DNA of 64,000 bases from [Clostridium] scindens (GTDB lineage: Bacteria; Bacillota; Clostridia; Lachnospirales; Lachnospiraceae), in NCBI RefSeq assembly GCF_019597925.1, contig NZ_CP080442.1, positions 3,080,001-3,144,000 on the forward strand, in the 5' to 3' direction. This document shows, in pieces, positions 53,148 through 60,762 of this stretch. Below the pieces are notes generated by a model. It made no database searches and had not been told where the DNA came from. It saw only the letters and a list, made by a program, of their open reading frames with translations. The position numbers were made by a program, and so were the translations under genes. Position 1 is the first letter of the stretch, and each line of letters begins with the position of its first letter.

Positions 53148-54443
53148 CTACTTATTGGATTCGGCGACTTCTTTTGCTGCTTTTTGCACATCCGCCACGA
53201 TATCTTCCGCGGATTTGCCGTCTAAGCCTTCCTGCAGGCTTGCCATATAAGTATTCGCTACATTGCCGTCCACACACTGATCCAGCCATTCTGCAATCGC
53301 TGTATAGTCCTCAGCAGTCTTGTATGCGGCCGCAATCACTGGATCTGAATTTTCCTTAGTGATGCCTCCGATCAATGCATTTGGAAGGCCTGTCTCCTCT
53401 GTCTGCTTAAGCGCCTGCTCCTTGGATGTCATGAACTTCAGGAATTCTACTGCCTCATCAGGGTGCTTGCAGTCTGCGGAAATCGCATAGTTCTCGGAGC
53501 CTCCTGTTACACATGTCGCCGCCTCGTCGCCCGTGGCGTCTCCCGGAACCGGAATCTTGAAGTATCCATATCCATCTTCGCCCATAGCCTCTGTATAAAA
53601 GGAGAACTGGCTGGTAGCATCAAGAATCATGCCCTGCTGTCCTGCGCAGAATTCTTCCCGCACCTGGTAATAATCCTTAGAGTTTACATTTTTTCCAAAG
53701 TATCCGCTGTCATTGAGGTCAAGGAATGTCTGGACAGAATTGACATATCCCGGATCCGTGAATTCGCCTGAAGTCGGATTATAATCTGCGGTACGCGTAT
53801 CAGCATTTACATAACTTGCGTTAAACTGTCCCACATACCACATGGTGTACCAGTTCTGGGAGTTTCCGAATGCGATCGGCGTAATATCATTTCCTTTTAA
53901 TGTATCGCAGACGCTGATGAATTCATCCCAAGTGGTGGGCACTTCCAGGTTGTTGTCTTTAAATACCTGCTTGTTATACAGCATGTAGAGTACAGAACTT
54001 CTATATGGGACAGCATAATTCTTATCTTCATATACGCTGCTGCTTAAGAATGAAGGCAGGAAGCTGTCTCTCCATTCCTGATCCTTCTCCATATAAGGCG
54101 TCAGGTCTAAGATTCTTCCGGCACGCGAAAAACGGTTCAGGCATTCTCCGCCCCAGGCAAAAAAGATATCCGGCAAGTCGCCGCCTGCTGCCAGCACGCT
54201 TAACTTCTCCTTGATCGCCTGGTCACTGATATTCTCGTATTCAATGTCTATATCCGTATGAGCCTTTTCAAAATCTGCAATCGCCTGTTCAAAATAGCCT
54301 TTGTACTCATCCTCCGGATGCTTGTCCAGGAACGTCAGCTTAATCTTATCGCCATCCGATCCACTTTCTTTTTTCCCGCAGCCTGCAAAGAGGGATGCTG
54401 CCATAACCAGCACCAGCGTCGCTGCTAAAATTCTTCTTTTCAT
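53148..54443 (-). CDS. Extracellular solute-binding lipoprotein (frl-type operon)
   Basis: A 431-aa binding protein with signal peptide MKRRILAATLVLVMAASLFA and lipobox LFAGC (Cys22). Family 1 carbohydrate-binding fold. In this operon it replaces the FrlA permease of E. coli, like the FrlO-type lipoprotein of Bacillus. The ligand is presumably a fructosamine. Confidence 0.9.
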   Translation of the reverse strand: MKRRILAATLVLVMAASLFAGCGKKESGSDGDKIKLTFLDKHPEDEYKGYFEQAIADFEKAHTDIDIEYENISDQAIKEKLSVLAAGGDLPDIFFAWGGECLNRFSRAGRILDLTPYMEKDQEWRDSFLPSFLSSSVYEDKNYAVPYRSSVLYMLYNKQVFKDNNLEVPTTWDEFISVCDTLKGNDITPIAFGNSQNWYTMWYVGQFNASYVNADTRTADYNPTSGEFTDPGYVNSVQTFLDLNDSGYFGKNVNSKDYYQVREEFCAGQQGMILDATSQFSFYTEAMGEDGYGYFKIPVPGDATGDEAATCVTGGSENYAISADCKHPDEAVEFLKFMTSKEQALKQTEETGLPNALIGGITKENSDPVIAAAYKTAEDYTAIAEWLDQCVDGNVANTYMASLQEGLDGKSAEDIVADVQKAAKEVAESNK

Positions 54444-54475
54444 AACACTTTTTCCTTCCTTTCTCTGATTGATCT

Positions 54476-55363
54476 TTACAGATTGATTATGTCAGACAGC
54501 CTGTCCGGGTCGACGTCATACCCCACTCCTAAAGCGCCGTCTTTTACTACCACTGTGGCCGCAAATTCTGCCGCCTTTTTCAGTGAAGCAGTTATCTTAT
54601 TCTCAGTAGTCAAAGACTCGTCAGCCTCTACTGATAAATAATTCGTTAGAAACGAACTGATATAGGAGTCTCCGGCTCCCATGGTATCAGTTGCCTTCAC
54701 CTTGCACACATCCTGCGTGTAAAACTCCCTGCCATCATACGCTATCGCTGGATTGGCGCCTCTGGTTCCGATGGCGATCCGGCATCCAAGTCCTACGCAC
54801 TTTTCCAGGATTTCTTTTGTCTTCTCTTCGCCGATATGGCTGCAAGAGAAGAATCCATATTTGATATAGGGAGAAATTTCTTGTATATCCGCTTTTGTAA
54901 AGTTGTCATAAAAATCATAGCAGATGATAACTCCGCCTTTTGCAAGCCTTTCGATCATCTCTTTGCTTACCCTGGCTCCCCAGCTGATGCAGGCCACATC
55001 AAATGTCCTGATATATTCGATCTCCGCGTCGGTAAACTGAAATGGATACAGGTCTGTAACCCCCTTTTTATTCCAGTCCAGGAATACGCGCTCGCCGTCT
55101 TGCAGGTTGACCAGCGCATAGCCGCTTGATCCTGTCTCATGATGGGACCGGCTGGTATCAATCCCTGCGTCCGTCAGCGTCTTCTCTAAGATGCCCCCTA
55201 CCGTGTCATCGGCAAATATCCCCATAAACCCTGCATCCGCTCCTTCTAGTTTCGCGTCGTAAGCGATATTAAATTCATTTCCGCCTGGATACATCCTTTT
55301 CTGGTGACAGTAGATATCCATGGTCGCTATCCCGATTCCTATAATTCTTGGTCTTTTTTTCAT
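54476..55363 (-). CDS. frlD: PfkB-family kinase (FrlD-like fructoselysine 6-kinase)
   Basis: A 295-aa ribokinase-fold enzyme. The N-terminal GIGIATMDIY and PGGNEFNIAYDAKLEGADAG segments bind sugar. The C-terminal DTMGAGDSYISSFL carries the catalytic Asp and the anion hole. The similarity to FrlD in motif placement, and an epimerase plus deglycase in the same operon, favour phosphorylation of an Amadori product at C6. It is the first gene of the operon, 29 bp after a candidate GntR site. Confidence 0.82.
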   Translation of the reverse strand: MKKRPRIIGIGIATMDIYCHQKRMYPGGNEFNIAYDAKLEGADAGFMGIFADDTVGGILEKTLTDAGIDTSRSHHETGSSGYALVNLQDGERVFLDWNKKGVTDLYPFQFTDAEIEYIRTFDVACISWGARVSKEMIERLAKGGVIICYDFYDNFTKADIQEISPYIKYGFFSCSHIGEEKTKEILEKCVGLGCRIAIGTRGANPAIAYDGREFYTQDVCKVKATDTMGAGDSYISSFLTNYLSVEADESLTTENKITASLKKAAEFAATVVVKDGALGVGYDVDPDRLSDIINL

Positions 55364-55391
55364 ACTCTTTTCTCCGTTTAATAATATGTAT

Positions 55392-55407
55392 TAATACGTC
55401 TTGAATA
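55392..55407. promoter_or_regulatory. Candidate GntR operator before the frl-type operon
   Basis: TAATACGTCTTGAATA. The core ACGTCTT/ATACGTCTT recurs before the GntR gene at 56286 and, as CTCGTCTTAAT, before the second deglycase, which suggests a common regulator. Confidence 0.5.
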
Positions 55408-55500
55408 TATATTAATTTTATACTCCATTTTTGTCAATACAATTCATACAAGAAAACTATTTTTATGCAATTCTTATAATTTTCCCCCTTATTTTTTGGT

Positions 55501-55530
55501 CAAAAAAAGGCTTTCTATTTAGAAGCCCTT
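55501..55530 (-). terminator. Terminator of the first GntR gene
   Basis: GGCTTCT and AGAAAGCC form a stem followed by seven T on the minus strand, 28 bp after the GntR stop. Confidence 0.75.
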
Positions 55531-55557
55531 TAAATTCGTCTTGACTCGTATCTTTTA

Positions 55558-56286
55558 TTATACATACCATTTTAAAAATCGATCATTGTCCCCTCGTACA
55601 ATATCTTTTACCGTATGAATGGGCACTCCATTAATATCGTAAACGCACATCTCCGATTCAATAACAGGCGTACCTGTATTAATGCTCAGATAATCCGCAA
55701 TTTCTGGGGAAGCATAACTAATTTTTACGCTCCTTCTGCCTTTATTGGATGGTATCATCCTATACTTACTCATCAAAATATCATAAAGAGAGCCTGTCAA
55801 ATCTTCCTTTTCCAATCCCTTCATACTGGCGGAAAAATGATTTTCCTCCAGCGCTATCGGTACTCCATCCGCAATTCTCACCCTTCTGACCATCATTATC
55901 TTTCCATCATCATCCAGTTCAAAAAATGCTTTGTCTATTTCCGTTTCCACTTTCCTCAACCCTGCTTCCAGCACCTTCGTTGTAAGCCTGACTCCCTGCA
56001 TTCTAGCATTTCCAGTAAAACTTGTCACTCGGCTTGGCAGCTGGAGCATGTCTGACTGTGCTACAAAACTGCCTTTTCCCTGTACTTTTATAATACAGCC
56101 TTCAACTTCCAGTTCTGCCATCGCGTTCCTCACTGTCACACGGCTCATTTTATAGGCCTTCTGCATCTGTGTCTCTGATGGCAGCCGATCACCCGGTTTT
56201 AACTTCCCCGTCTGAATCTCTCCTATAATGATATTCTTAAGCTGGCGGTATAAAGGCATGGTATTCCCTTTCTGTATGTCACCCAT
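55558..56286 (-). CDS. GntR/HutC-family repressor (FrlR-like), copy 1
   Basis: A 242-aa regulator. The N-terminal winged helix (~10-75) has PLYRQLKNIIIGEIQTGKLK and MSRVTVRNAMAELEVEGCI. The effector domain of UTRA type (~90-240) contains SLYDILMSKYRMIPSNKGRR. The start MGDIQKGNTMPLYRQ at 56286 follows AAGGTG. It sits divergent in function but same strand upstream of the frl-type operon and is its likely repressor, relieved by a phosphorylated sugar-amine. It is paralogous to the regulator at 57689. Confidence 0.88.
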   Translation of the reverse strand: MGDIQKGNTMPLYRQLKNIIIGEIQTGKLKPGDRLPSETQMQKAYKMSRVTVRNAMAELEVEGCIIKVQGKGSFVAQSDMLQLPSRVTSFTGNARMQGVRLTTKVLEAGLRKVETEIDKAFFELDDDGKIMMVRRVRIADGVPIALEENHFSASMKGLEKEDLTGSLYDILMSKYRMIPSNKGRRSVKISYASPEIADYLSINTGTPVIESEMCVYDINGVPIHTVKDIVRGDNDRFLKWYV

Positions 56287-56301
56287 ATGATCACCTTTTC
56301 C

Positions 56302-56315
56302 AATACGTCTTATAA
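56302..56315. promoter_or_regulatory. Candidate GntR operator at the copy 1 promoter
   Basis: AATACGTCTTATAA lies 16 bp before the start codon, so binding would block its own expression. Confidence 0.45.
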
Positions 56316-56386
56316 CATATATTATATCTAAGATATCATACAATATATTTTGCTGAAAAGCAACCATTGAAAATACTATTTATCAA

Positions 56387-56411
56387 GGCCTGAAGATCAA
56401 ATCTCCAGGCC
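56387..56411 (-). terminator. Terminator after the second deglycase gene
   Basis: GGCCTGGAGAT pairs with ATCTTCAGGCC (one G-T pair), loop TTG, 19 bp after the stop. The T run is weak. Confidence 0.6.
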
Positions 56412-56429
56412 CCATTGTACCACTCCTTG

Positions 56430-57431
56430 CTAATATTCCACTTTCCACATATACCGACGTGTCAAATAATCCATTTTTGTGTGTGCTGACAATTTTTTCA
56501 TATATGCGTTATTTAAAATAGGAGCAAACAGCATATGGTTGAAATATTCACATACACTGTCTTTAAACCTATTTATGCCAAGTTCTTTCGCATCCAAAAT
56601 GTATACTTTATCACCTCCGTATTCCTTCAAGAACTTAATAGCACGCTCATCTGCCTTTCGTGTCCTTCCCTCTGATACAAGGAGGAAGAAGGAGCCGTCC
56701 TTATCAACAACTTCAAATGGCCCATGAAAAAATTCACAACTGTTGATCGTAGGAGACTGAATCTGGAGCATCTCCATGATATTGCAAATGGAAAAGATAT
56801 AGCCCGCAGCATATGCCGGTCCACTGGCAAGTACAGAAATTATATGCTCATTTTTATTAGTTTCTGCCCATTTTTCCGCCAACGGCAAGCAGTATTCTTT
56901 TGCATCATTGTATACTTCATCCAGAATATCAAATGCTGCCATCGCATCGTCATAATTTTCATATCCTTCCATTACATCAACTATATCCATGGCTATGCGG
57001 ACGCCTAATGCTGCATTCGTCTGGCTCTGATCTGATTCATCAAACATGATACTGTCATAGTGTACTTTATAATCACAGATTTCAGTTAGATCTGATTCTT
57101 CTACGTACAGGCCTATTGTAGAGGCGCCGTGATCTTTTGCAACTTGCGCCGCTACACAAGTTTCCGGGGTTCCTCTCATAGATACGATTATGGCAACTGA
57201 ATTCTCATTCACGAATTTTGGCGTTGCATATACGAATTCATTACTTGTAAACATTTGGGAACGAATCTTCTTTGCCTCGCGATCCATAAAGTACTGCGCC
57301 GGATAGTTGCCTCCATTAGATCCTCCTGCTGCCAGCCAGACAACACTCTTAATTCCCCCTGCATTCTTTTTCTCTTCTGCGATCTTTTCAATAATTTCTC
57401 TAATCTCTATATTTACTTCTCCTTGAATCAT
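56430..57431 (-). CDS. SIS-domain deglycase, paralogue of frlB, with ATA at the expected start
   Basis: A protein of about 326-333 aa, nearly the same as the deglycase at 49515 along its whole length, including AAGGSNGGNYPAQYFMDRE and CEFFHGPFEVVDKDG. Where the paralogue starts ATG-GAA-ATC-AGA, this gene reads ATA-GAG-ATT-AGA (57410), with AGGAGA correctly placed before it. The only in-frame ATG is seven codons upstream (57431) and precedes that ribosome site, with none of its own. Translation may start weakly at ATA or from 57431. It is flanked by two GntR genes and stands alone between terminators. Confidence 0.8.
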   Translation of the reverse strand: MIQGEVNIEIREIIEKIAEEKKNAGGIKSVVWLAAGGSNGGNYPAQYFMDREAKKIRSQMFTSNEFVYATPKFVNENSVAIIVSMRGTPETCVAAQVAKDHGASTIGLYVEESDLTEICDYKVHYDSIMFDESDQSQTNAALGVRIAMDIVDVMEGYENYDDAMAAFDILDEVYNDAKEYCLPLAEKWAETNKNEHIISVLASGPAYAAGYIFSICNIMEMLQIQSPTINSCEFFHGPFEVVDKDGSFFLLVSEGRTRKADERAIKFLKEYGGDKVYILDAKELGINRFKDSVCEYFNHMLFAPILNNAYMKKLSAHTKMDYLTRRYMWKVEY

Positions 57432-57502
57432 TCATGTTGGAATAGTGTCTTAATGCTTGGCTCGTCAGCCACGGTATAGAGTACTCCATTTGACTCGTAA
57501 TC

Positions 57503-57526
57503 TTGCATTAACTCGTCTTAATGCAA
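57503..57526. promoter_or_regulatory. Palindromic GntR operator before the second deglycase
   Basis: A perfect 9-bp inverted repeat TTGCATTAA-N6-TTAATGCAA with centre CTCGTC, 72 bp before the gene. It contains the CGTCTTAAT core shared with the other candidate sites. Confidence 0.6.
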
Positions 57527-57612
57527 TAATATAATTAAGTGTCTTATTTGTCAATGTATTTTTAAAATTTATGTATTTTTATACTTTAACTATAGAATTC
57601 TCTAAATTTAAA

Positions 57613-57653
57613 TCAAAAAAATAACCATATTGCACAATTTGCAAATGGTTATT
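57613..57653 (-). terminator. Terminator of the second GntR gene
   Basis: AATAACCAT pairs with ATGGTTATT, 16-base loop, then seven T on the minus strand, 36 bp after the stop. Confidence 0.8.
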
Positions 57654-57688
57654 TTAAATATTAATACGTATCAATACCTTTTCTTCCA

Positions 57689-58417
57689 CTACACGTACCA
57701 CTTTATGAAACGGTCATTGTCACCCCTTACCCAATCCTTTACAGTATGAATCGGATCCCCATTCATATCAAATACGCACATCTCACATTCTATGACAGGC
57801 GTTCCTATCGACAAGTCCAGACACGTTGCGATCTCCTCGTCCGCAAATACGATTTTCACGCTTCGCCGGCCTTTATTAGATGGTATCATATGATATTTAT
57901 TAATCAGGATGTCATAAAATGAACCTGTCAAATCTTCATTGGCCATATCAATCAAATCTGGCGATAAATGGTTCTCTTCGATTGTAACCGGTACGCCATC
58001 CGCGCTTCTTACTCGTTTGAAGACCAATACTTTGCCATTTGTCCTATCTCCAAAAAATTCCCGGTCAAGTTCAGACTGAATATCCTGAATCTCAAACTTT
58101 ACCACTCTGGATGTCAGGTTAACCCCCTGCATTTTGGCATCTTCCGTAAAACTGGTTACCCCTACCGGCAGACGCAGCATGTCCGAATGAGCTACAAAAC
58201 TTCCCTTTCCCTGTACCTTGATAATATATCCTTCTACGGTAAGTTCCTCCATCGCATTGCGAACTGTTACCCTGCTCATATTATATTCCTTCTGCAGCTG
58301 GGTCTCAGATGGCAACTTATCTCCAGGCTTCAACATTCCTGTCCTGATTTCTTTCTTTATCTTATTCTTCAGCTGTAAGTATAGTGGTGTTGCATTTGTT
58401 TTTTCAATAGCGCCCAT
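57689..58417 (-). CDS. GntR/HutC-family regulator, copy 2
   Basis: A 242-aa paralogue of the regulator at 55558: same length, winged helix PLYLQLKNKIKKEIRTGMLK and MSRVTVRNAMEELTVEGYI, and UTRA domain with YDILINKYHMIPSNKGRRSV. The start MGAIEKTNATPLY at 58417 follows GGAGAGG. It precedes the second deglycase, so the regulator/deglycase unit appears to have been duplicated. It may control that deglycase or the MFS/glycyl radical genes downstream of its divergent promoter. Confidence 0.88.
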   Translation of the reverse strand: MGAIEKTNATPLYLQLKNKIKKEIRTGMLKPGDKLPSETQLQKEYNMSRVTVRNAMEELTVEGYIIKVQGKGSFVAHSDMLRLPVGVTSFTEDAKMQGVNLTSRVVKFEIQDIQSELDREFFGDRTNGKVLVFKRVRSADGVPVTIEENHLSPDLIDMANEDLTGSFYDILINKYHMIPSNKGRRSVKIVFADEEIATCLDLSIGTPVIECEMCVFDMNGDPIHTVKDWVRGDNDRFIKWYV

Positions 58418-58434
58418 ATAAATCCTCTCCATAT

Positions 58435-58457
58435 AACTCGTATTAAGACTTGTATTA
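58435..58457. promoter_or_regulatory. Candidate GntR site in the GntR-2/MFS divergent region
   Basis: The plus strand carries CGTATTAAGACTTGTATTAC, which contains ATTAAGAC, the reverse complement of the GTCTTAAT core. It lies 18 bp before the GntR-2 start and upstream of the divergent MFS gene. Confidence 0.4.
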
Positions 58458-58584
58458 CTATAATTCCATCATATACCAATACTTATTTAAATGCAACCTT
58501 ATTTTGTTGACTTTTTACCAAATACGTTATAATATGACTTATAAATGAGTATGATTTTATTCACGCCTTTAAGGAGATTCATCT

Positions 58585-59773
58585 ATGCAAAAGTTTCTGT
58601 TTATCAAATTCACCATCATTCTTTCTCTCTATTATGCCTCCTATGCTATCATAATAGGTTATGCGGCTCTTTTTATGCAGCACAAAGGCTTTAATAATAT
58701 GGAGGTCGGAGTCTTCTTTGCATGCTCTGCTGTTTCCTGTATAGTTATGCAGTTTGTTTCTGGTTCCCTGTTAGACCAGTTTCTGCAGTTTTCGTCAAAA
58801 ATTCTGATACAGGTTGCAAGCATTATAGTCTTGATTTTTGGTCTGATTCTTTTTCTTTCAGAGAACCGTTTCACCATCTTCTTATGCTATATCGTTATCG
58901 GTTCTTTCATGCTGGTAAATTCTTCGCTGTTTAACTCTTTGGGAATGGAATATATCAATGCAGATATCCATCTAAACTATTCCCTGGCCCGGGGCTTTGG
59001 CTCTCTTTCTTATGCTTTAACTTCCCTGGCCATAGGTATCATTATAAAAAGATACTCCGTTATGAGTATCTTTCCGGCATTTTTCCTCGCACAAGGCCTT
59101 ATGTTCTTAGGACTGTTTATTCTGATTCCGGCAAAGCGCAATCTGCTGTTTCAGAAGAGCAGGGACACGGACGGATCTTCCTGCGGATTTGTACATCTTT
59201 TTACAAAGCGTCCCTGCTTCCTCTTCCTTCTTGTCAGCATACTGCTGGTATATATCAGTTACACAGCCATCAATAATTTTCATATTAACATTATCGAATC
59301 CGTTGGCGGCGGAAGTCCCGAACTTGGAGTCTCCACGTCTCTTGCGGCAATGCTGGAACTCCCAGCCATGGCCTTGTTTGTCCCGGTTTCCAAAAAGGTT
59401 TCCTATCGGCATCTCCTTTCTATCTCCTGTGTATTCTTCTTTCTCAAGGCTTTTTTTAATGCTTTTTTCCAAAAACATCTCAGGCATATATCTTTCCCAA
59501 TGCCTGCAGTTTTTCTCCTATGGCCTATTCGTCCCCGCCTCCGCCTATTTTATCAATTCCGTCCTGCCCATTCAGGATAAGACAAAAGGACAGGCCGCAC
59601 TGGGCATCTTCACCTTTGGATTAAGCGGGCTGGTCTCCAGCGTTCTCAGCGGAGTACTCTTGGATCACTTCACCGTAAGAACTATGCTAGCATTAGAAAG
59701 CGGCCTGGCGTTCATCGGCATGTTTGGCGTCATCGTCGCATGCCATCTGCTTGCCAGCGGCAAAGACATTTAA
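58585..59773 (+). pseudogene. MFS transporter disrupted by one frameshift
   Basis: The first ~300 codons encode ten or so membrane helices of an MFS protein (start MQKFLFIKFTIILSLYYASY; AAGGAG upstream). Near 59460-59475, in a T/C-rich run, the frame breaks. The continuing sequence is in another frame: KNISGIYLSQCLQFFSYGLF, then VPASAYFINSVLPIQDKTKG and a normal end LLASGKDI at 59773. A single-base change restores a full ~395-aa carrier. Either the gene is recently inactivated or the base is a sequencing error or phase-variable run. The nucleoside/sugar symporter-like group is the closest I recognise. Confidence 0.75.
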
Positions 59774-59780
59774 CTTTTGT

Positions 59781-60758
59781 CTATTCTGCCGTTAGTCCTG
59801 CTATCTTTATCTTCCCGGATGATGTCTTAAGGTCCTGGCACAGCCGTTCGATCCGCGCTGCTTCTTCCTGCTTTATTAGCCGGACATCCGCCAGTTCCCA
59901 GTTTCGGCCCAATTCCTGGTATTTGGTTCTGCACATGTTATGGAAATACAGCATCTCCCACTGCACGATGTCATCCTCCAAATACTGATGGATGAATCCG
60001 TCAATAGCCCGAATGTTTTCTGCGTCCATCGTGTAGCCTGGAATCAGCGGCGTCCGTATGATAATCTCCAGTTCTTTGCGGCTTCTGCGATATTCCGCCA
60101 GAAGTTTGAGATTTTCAAGGATCCGCGCGCTTGACTGTCCTGTCGCTTCCTTATGCCTCCTGCCCTCCAGAATCTTCATGTCAGCCAGAACCAGATCAAC
60201 ATGCGCAAGTACTTGCCGCAGGTGATCCCACGGCGCATAAAGGCAGGTATCAAGCGCCACATGGATTCCATCTTTTTTCAGAATGCTTGCGGTCTGCGCA
60301 GCAAACTCCGGCTGACAGAGAGGCTCGCCCCCAGACAGGGTGACGCCCCCTCCGGTTGCCCGAAAGAAGTCCTGATCTTTTTCCAGTTCTAACGCCAGAT
60401 CTGCTGCGGATATGCTTCTTCCATAGCGGACCATGGCTTTCGCCGGACAGAAATCGGCGCATTTCCCACAATTCGTACATCGATGCAAGTTCTTTTTAAT
60501 AGTCCCATCCTCCAAAAGGGCGAGCGCGCCATATGGGCAGGCTTTTAGACATTCCAGGCAGCCAATGCATTTTCCTTGGTTCCATCCAGTCTCCAGAGAG
60601 GCATTCTGCGTCTCTGGATTATGGCACCATACGCACCTTAACGGGCAGCCCTTGAAAAAGACGGTGGTCCTGCTGCCTGGTCCGTCGTGCGTACACAGCC
60701 GCTGGATGTTCGTTATGATTCCTCTGCTGCCATGCTTCTGATCTTCAACTCTTTCCAT
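59781..60758 (-). CDS. Glycyl radical enzyme activase (radical SAM, two ferredoxin-type clusters)
   Basis: A 325-aa PflA-type enzyme. The radical SAM motif is GCPLRCVWCHNPE (C-x3-C-x2-C). An inserted ferredoxin domain has CIGCLECLKACP and CTNCGKCADFCP for two more [4Fe-4S] clusters, as in activases of glycerol dehydratase-, hydroxyphenylacetate decarboxylase- and choline lyase-type enzymes. TGGGVTLSGGEPL is also present. It starts 4 bp after the glycyl radical enzyme gene ends and must install the radical on that enzyme. Confidence 0.93.
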   Translation of the reverse strand: MERVEDQKHGSRGIITNIQRLCTHDGPGSRTTVFFKGCPLRCVWCHNPETQNASLETGWNQGKCIGCLECLKACPYGALALLEDGTIKKNLHRCTNCGKCADFCPAKAMVRYGRSISAADLALELEKDQDFFRATGGGVTLSGGEPLCQPEFAAQTASILKKDGIHVALDTCLYAPWDHLRQVLAHVDLVLADMKILEGRRHKEATGQSSARILENLKLLAEYRRSRKELEIIIRTPLIPGYTMDAENIRAIDGFIHQYLEDDIVQWEMLYFHNMCRTKYQELGRNWELADVRLIKQEEAARIERLCQDLKTSSGKIKIAGLTAE

Positions 60759-60762
60759 ATGC

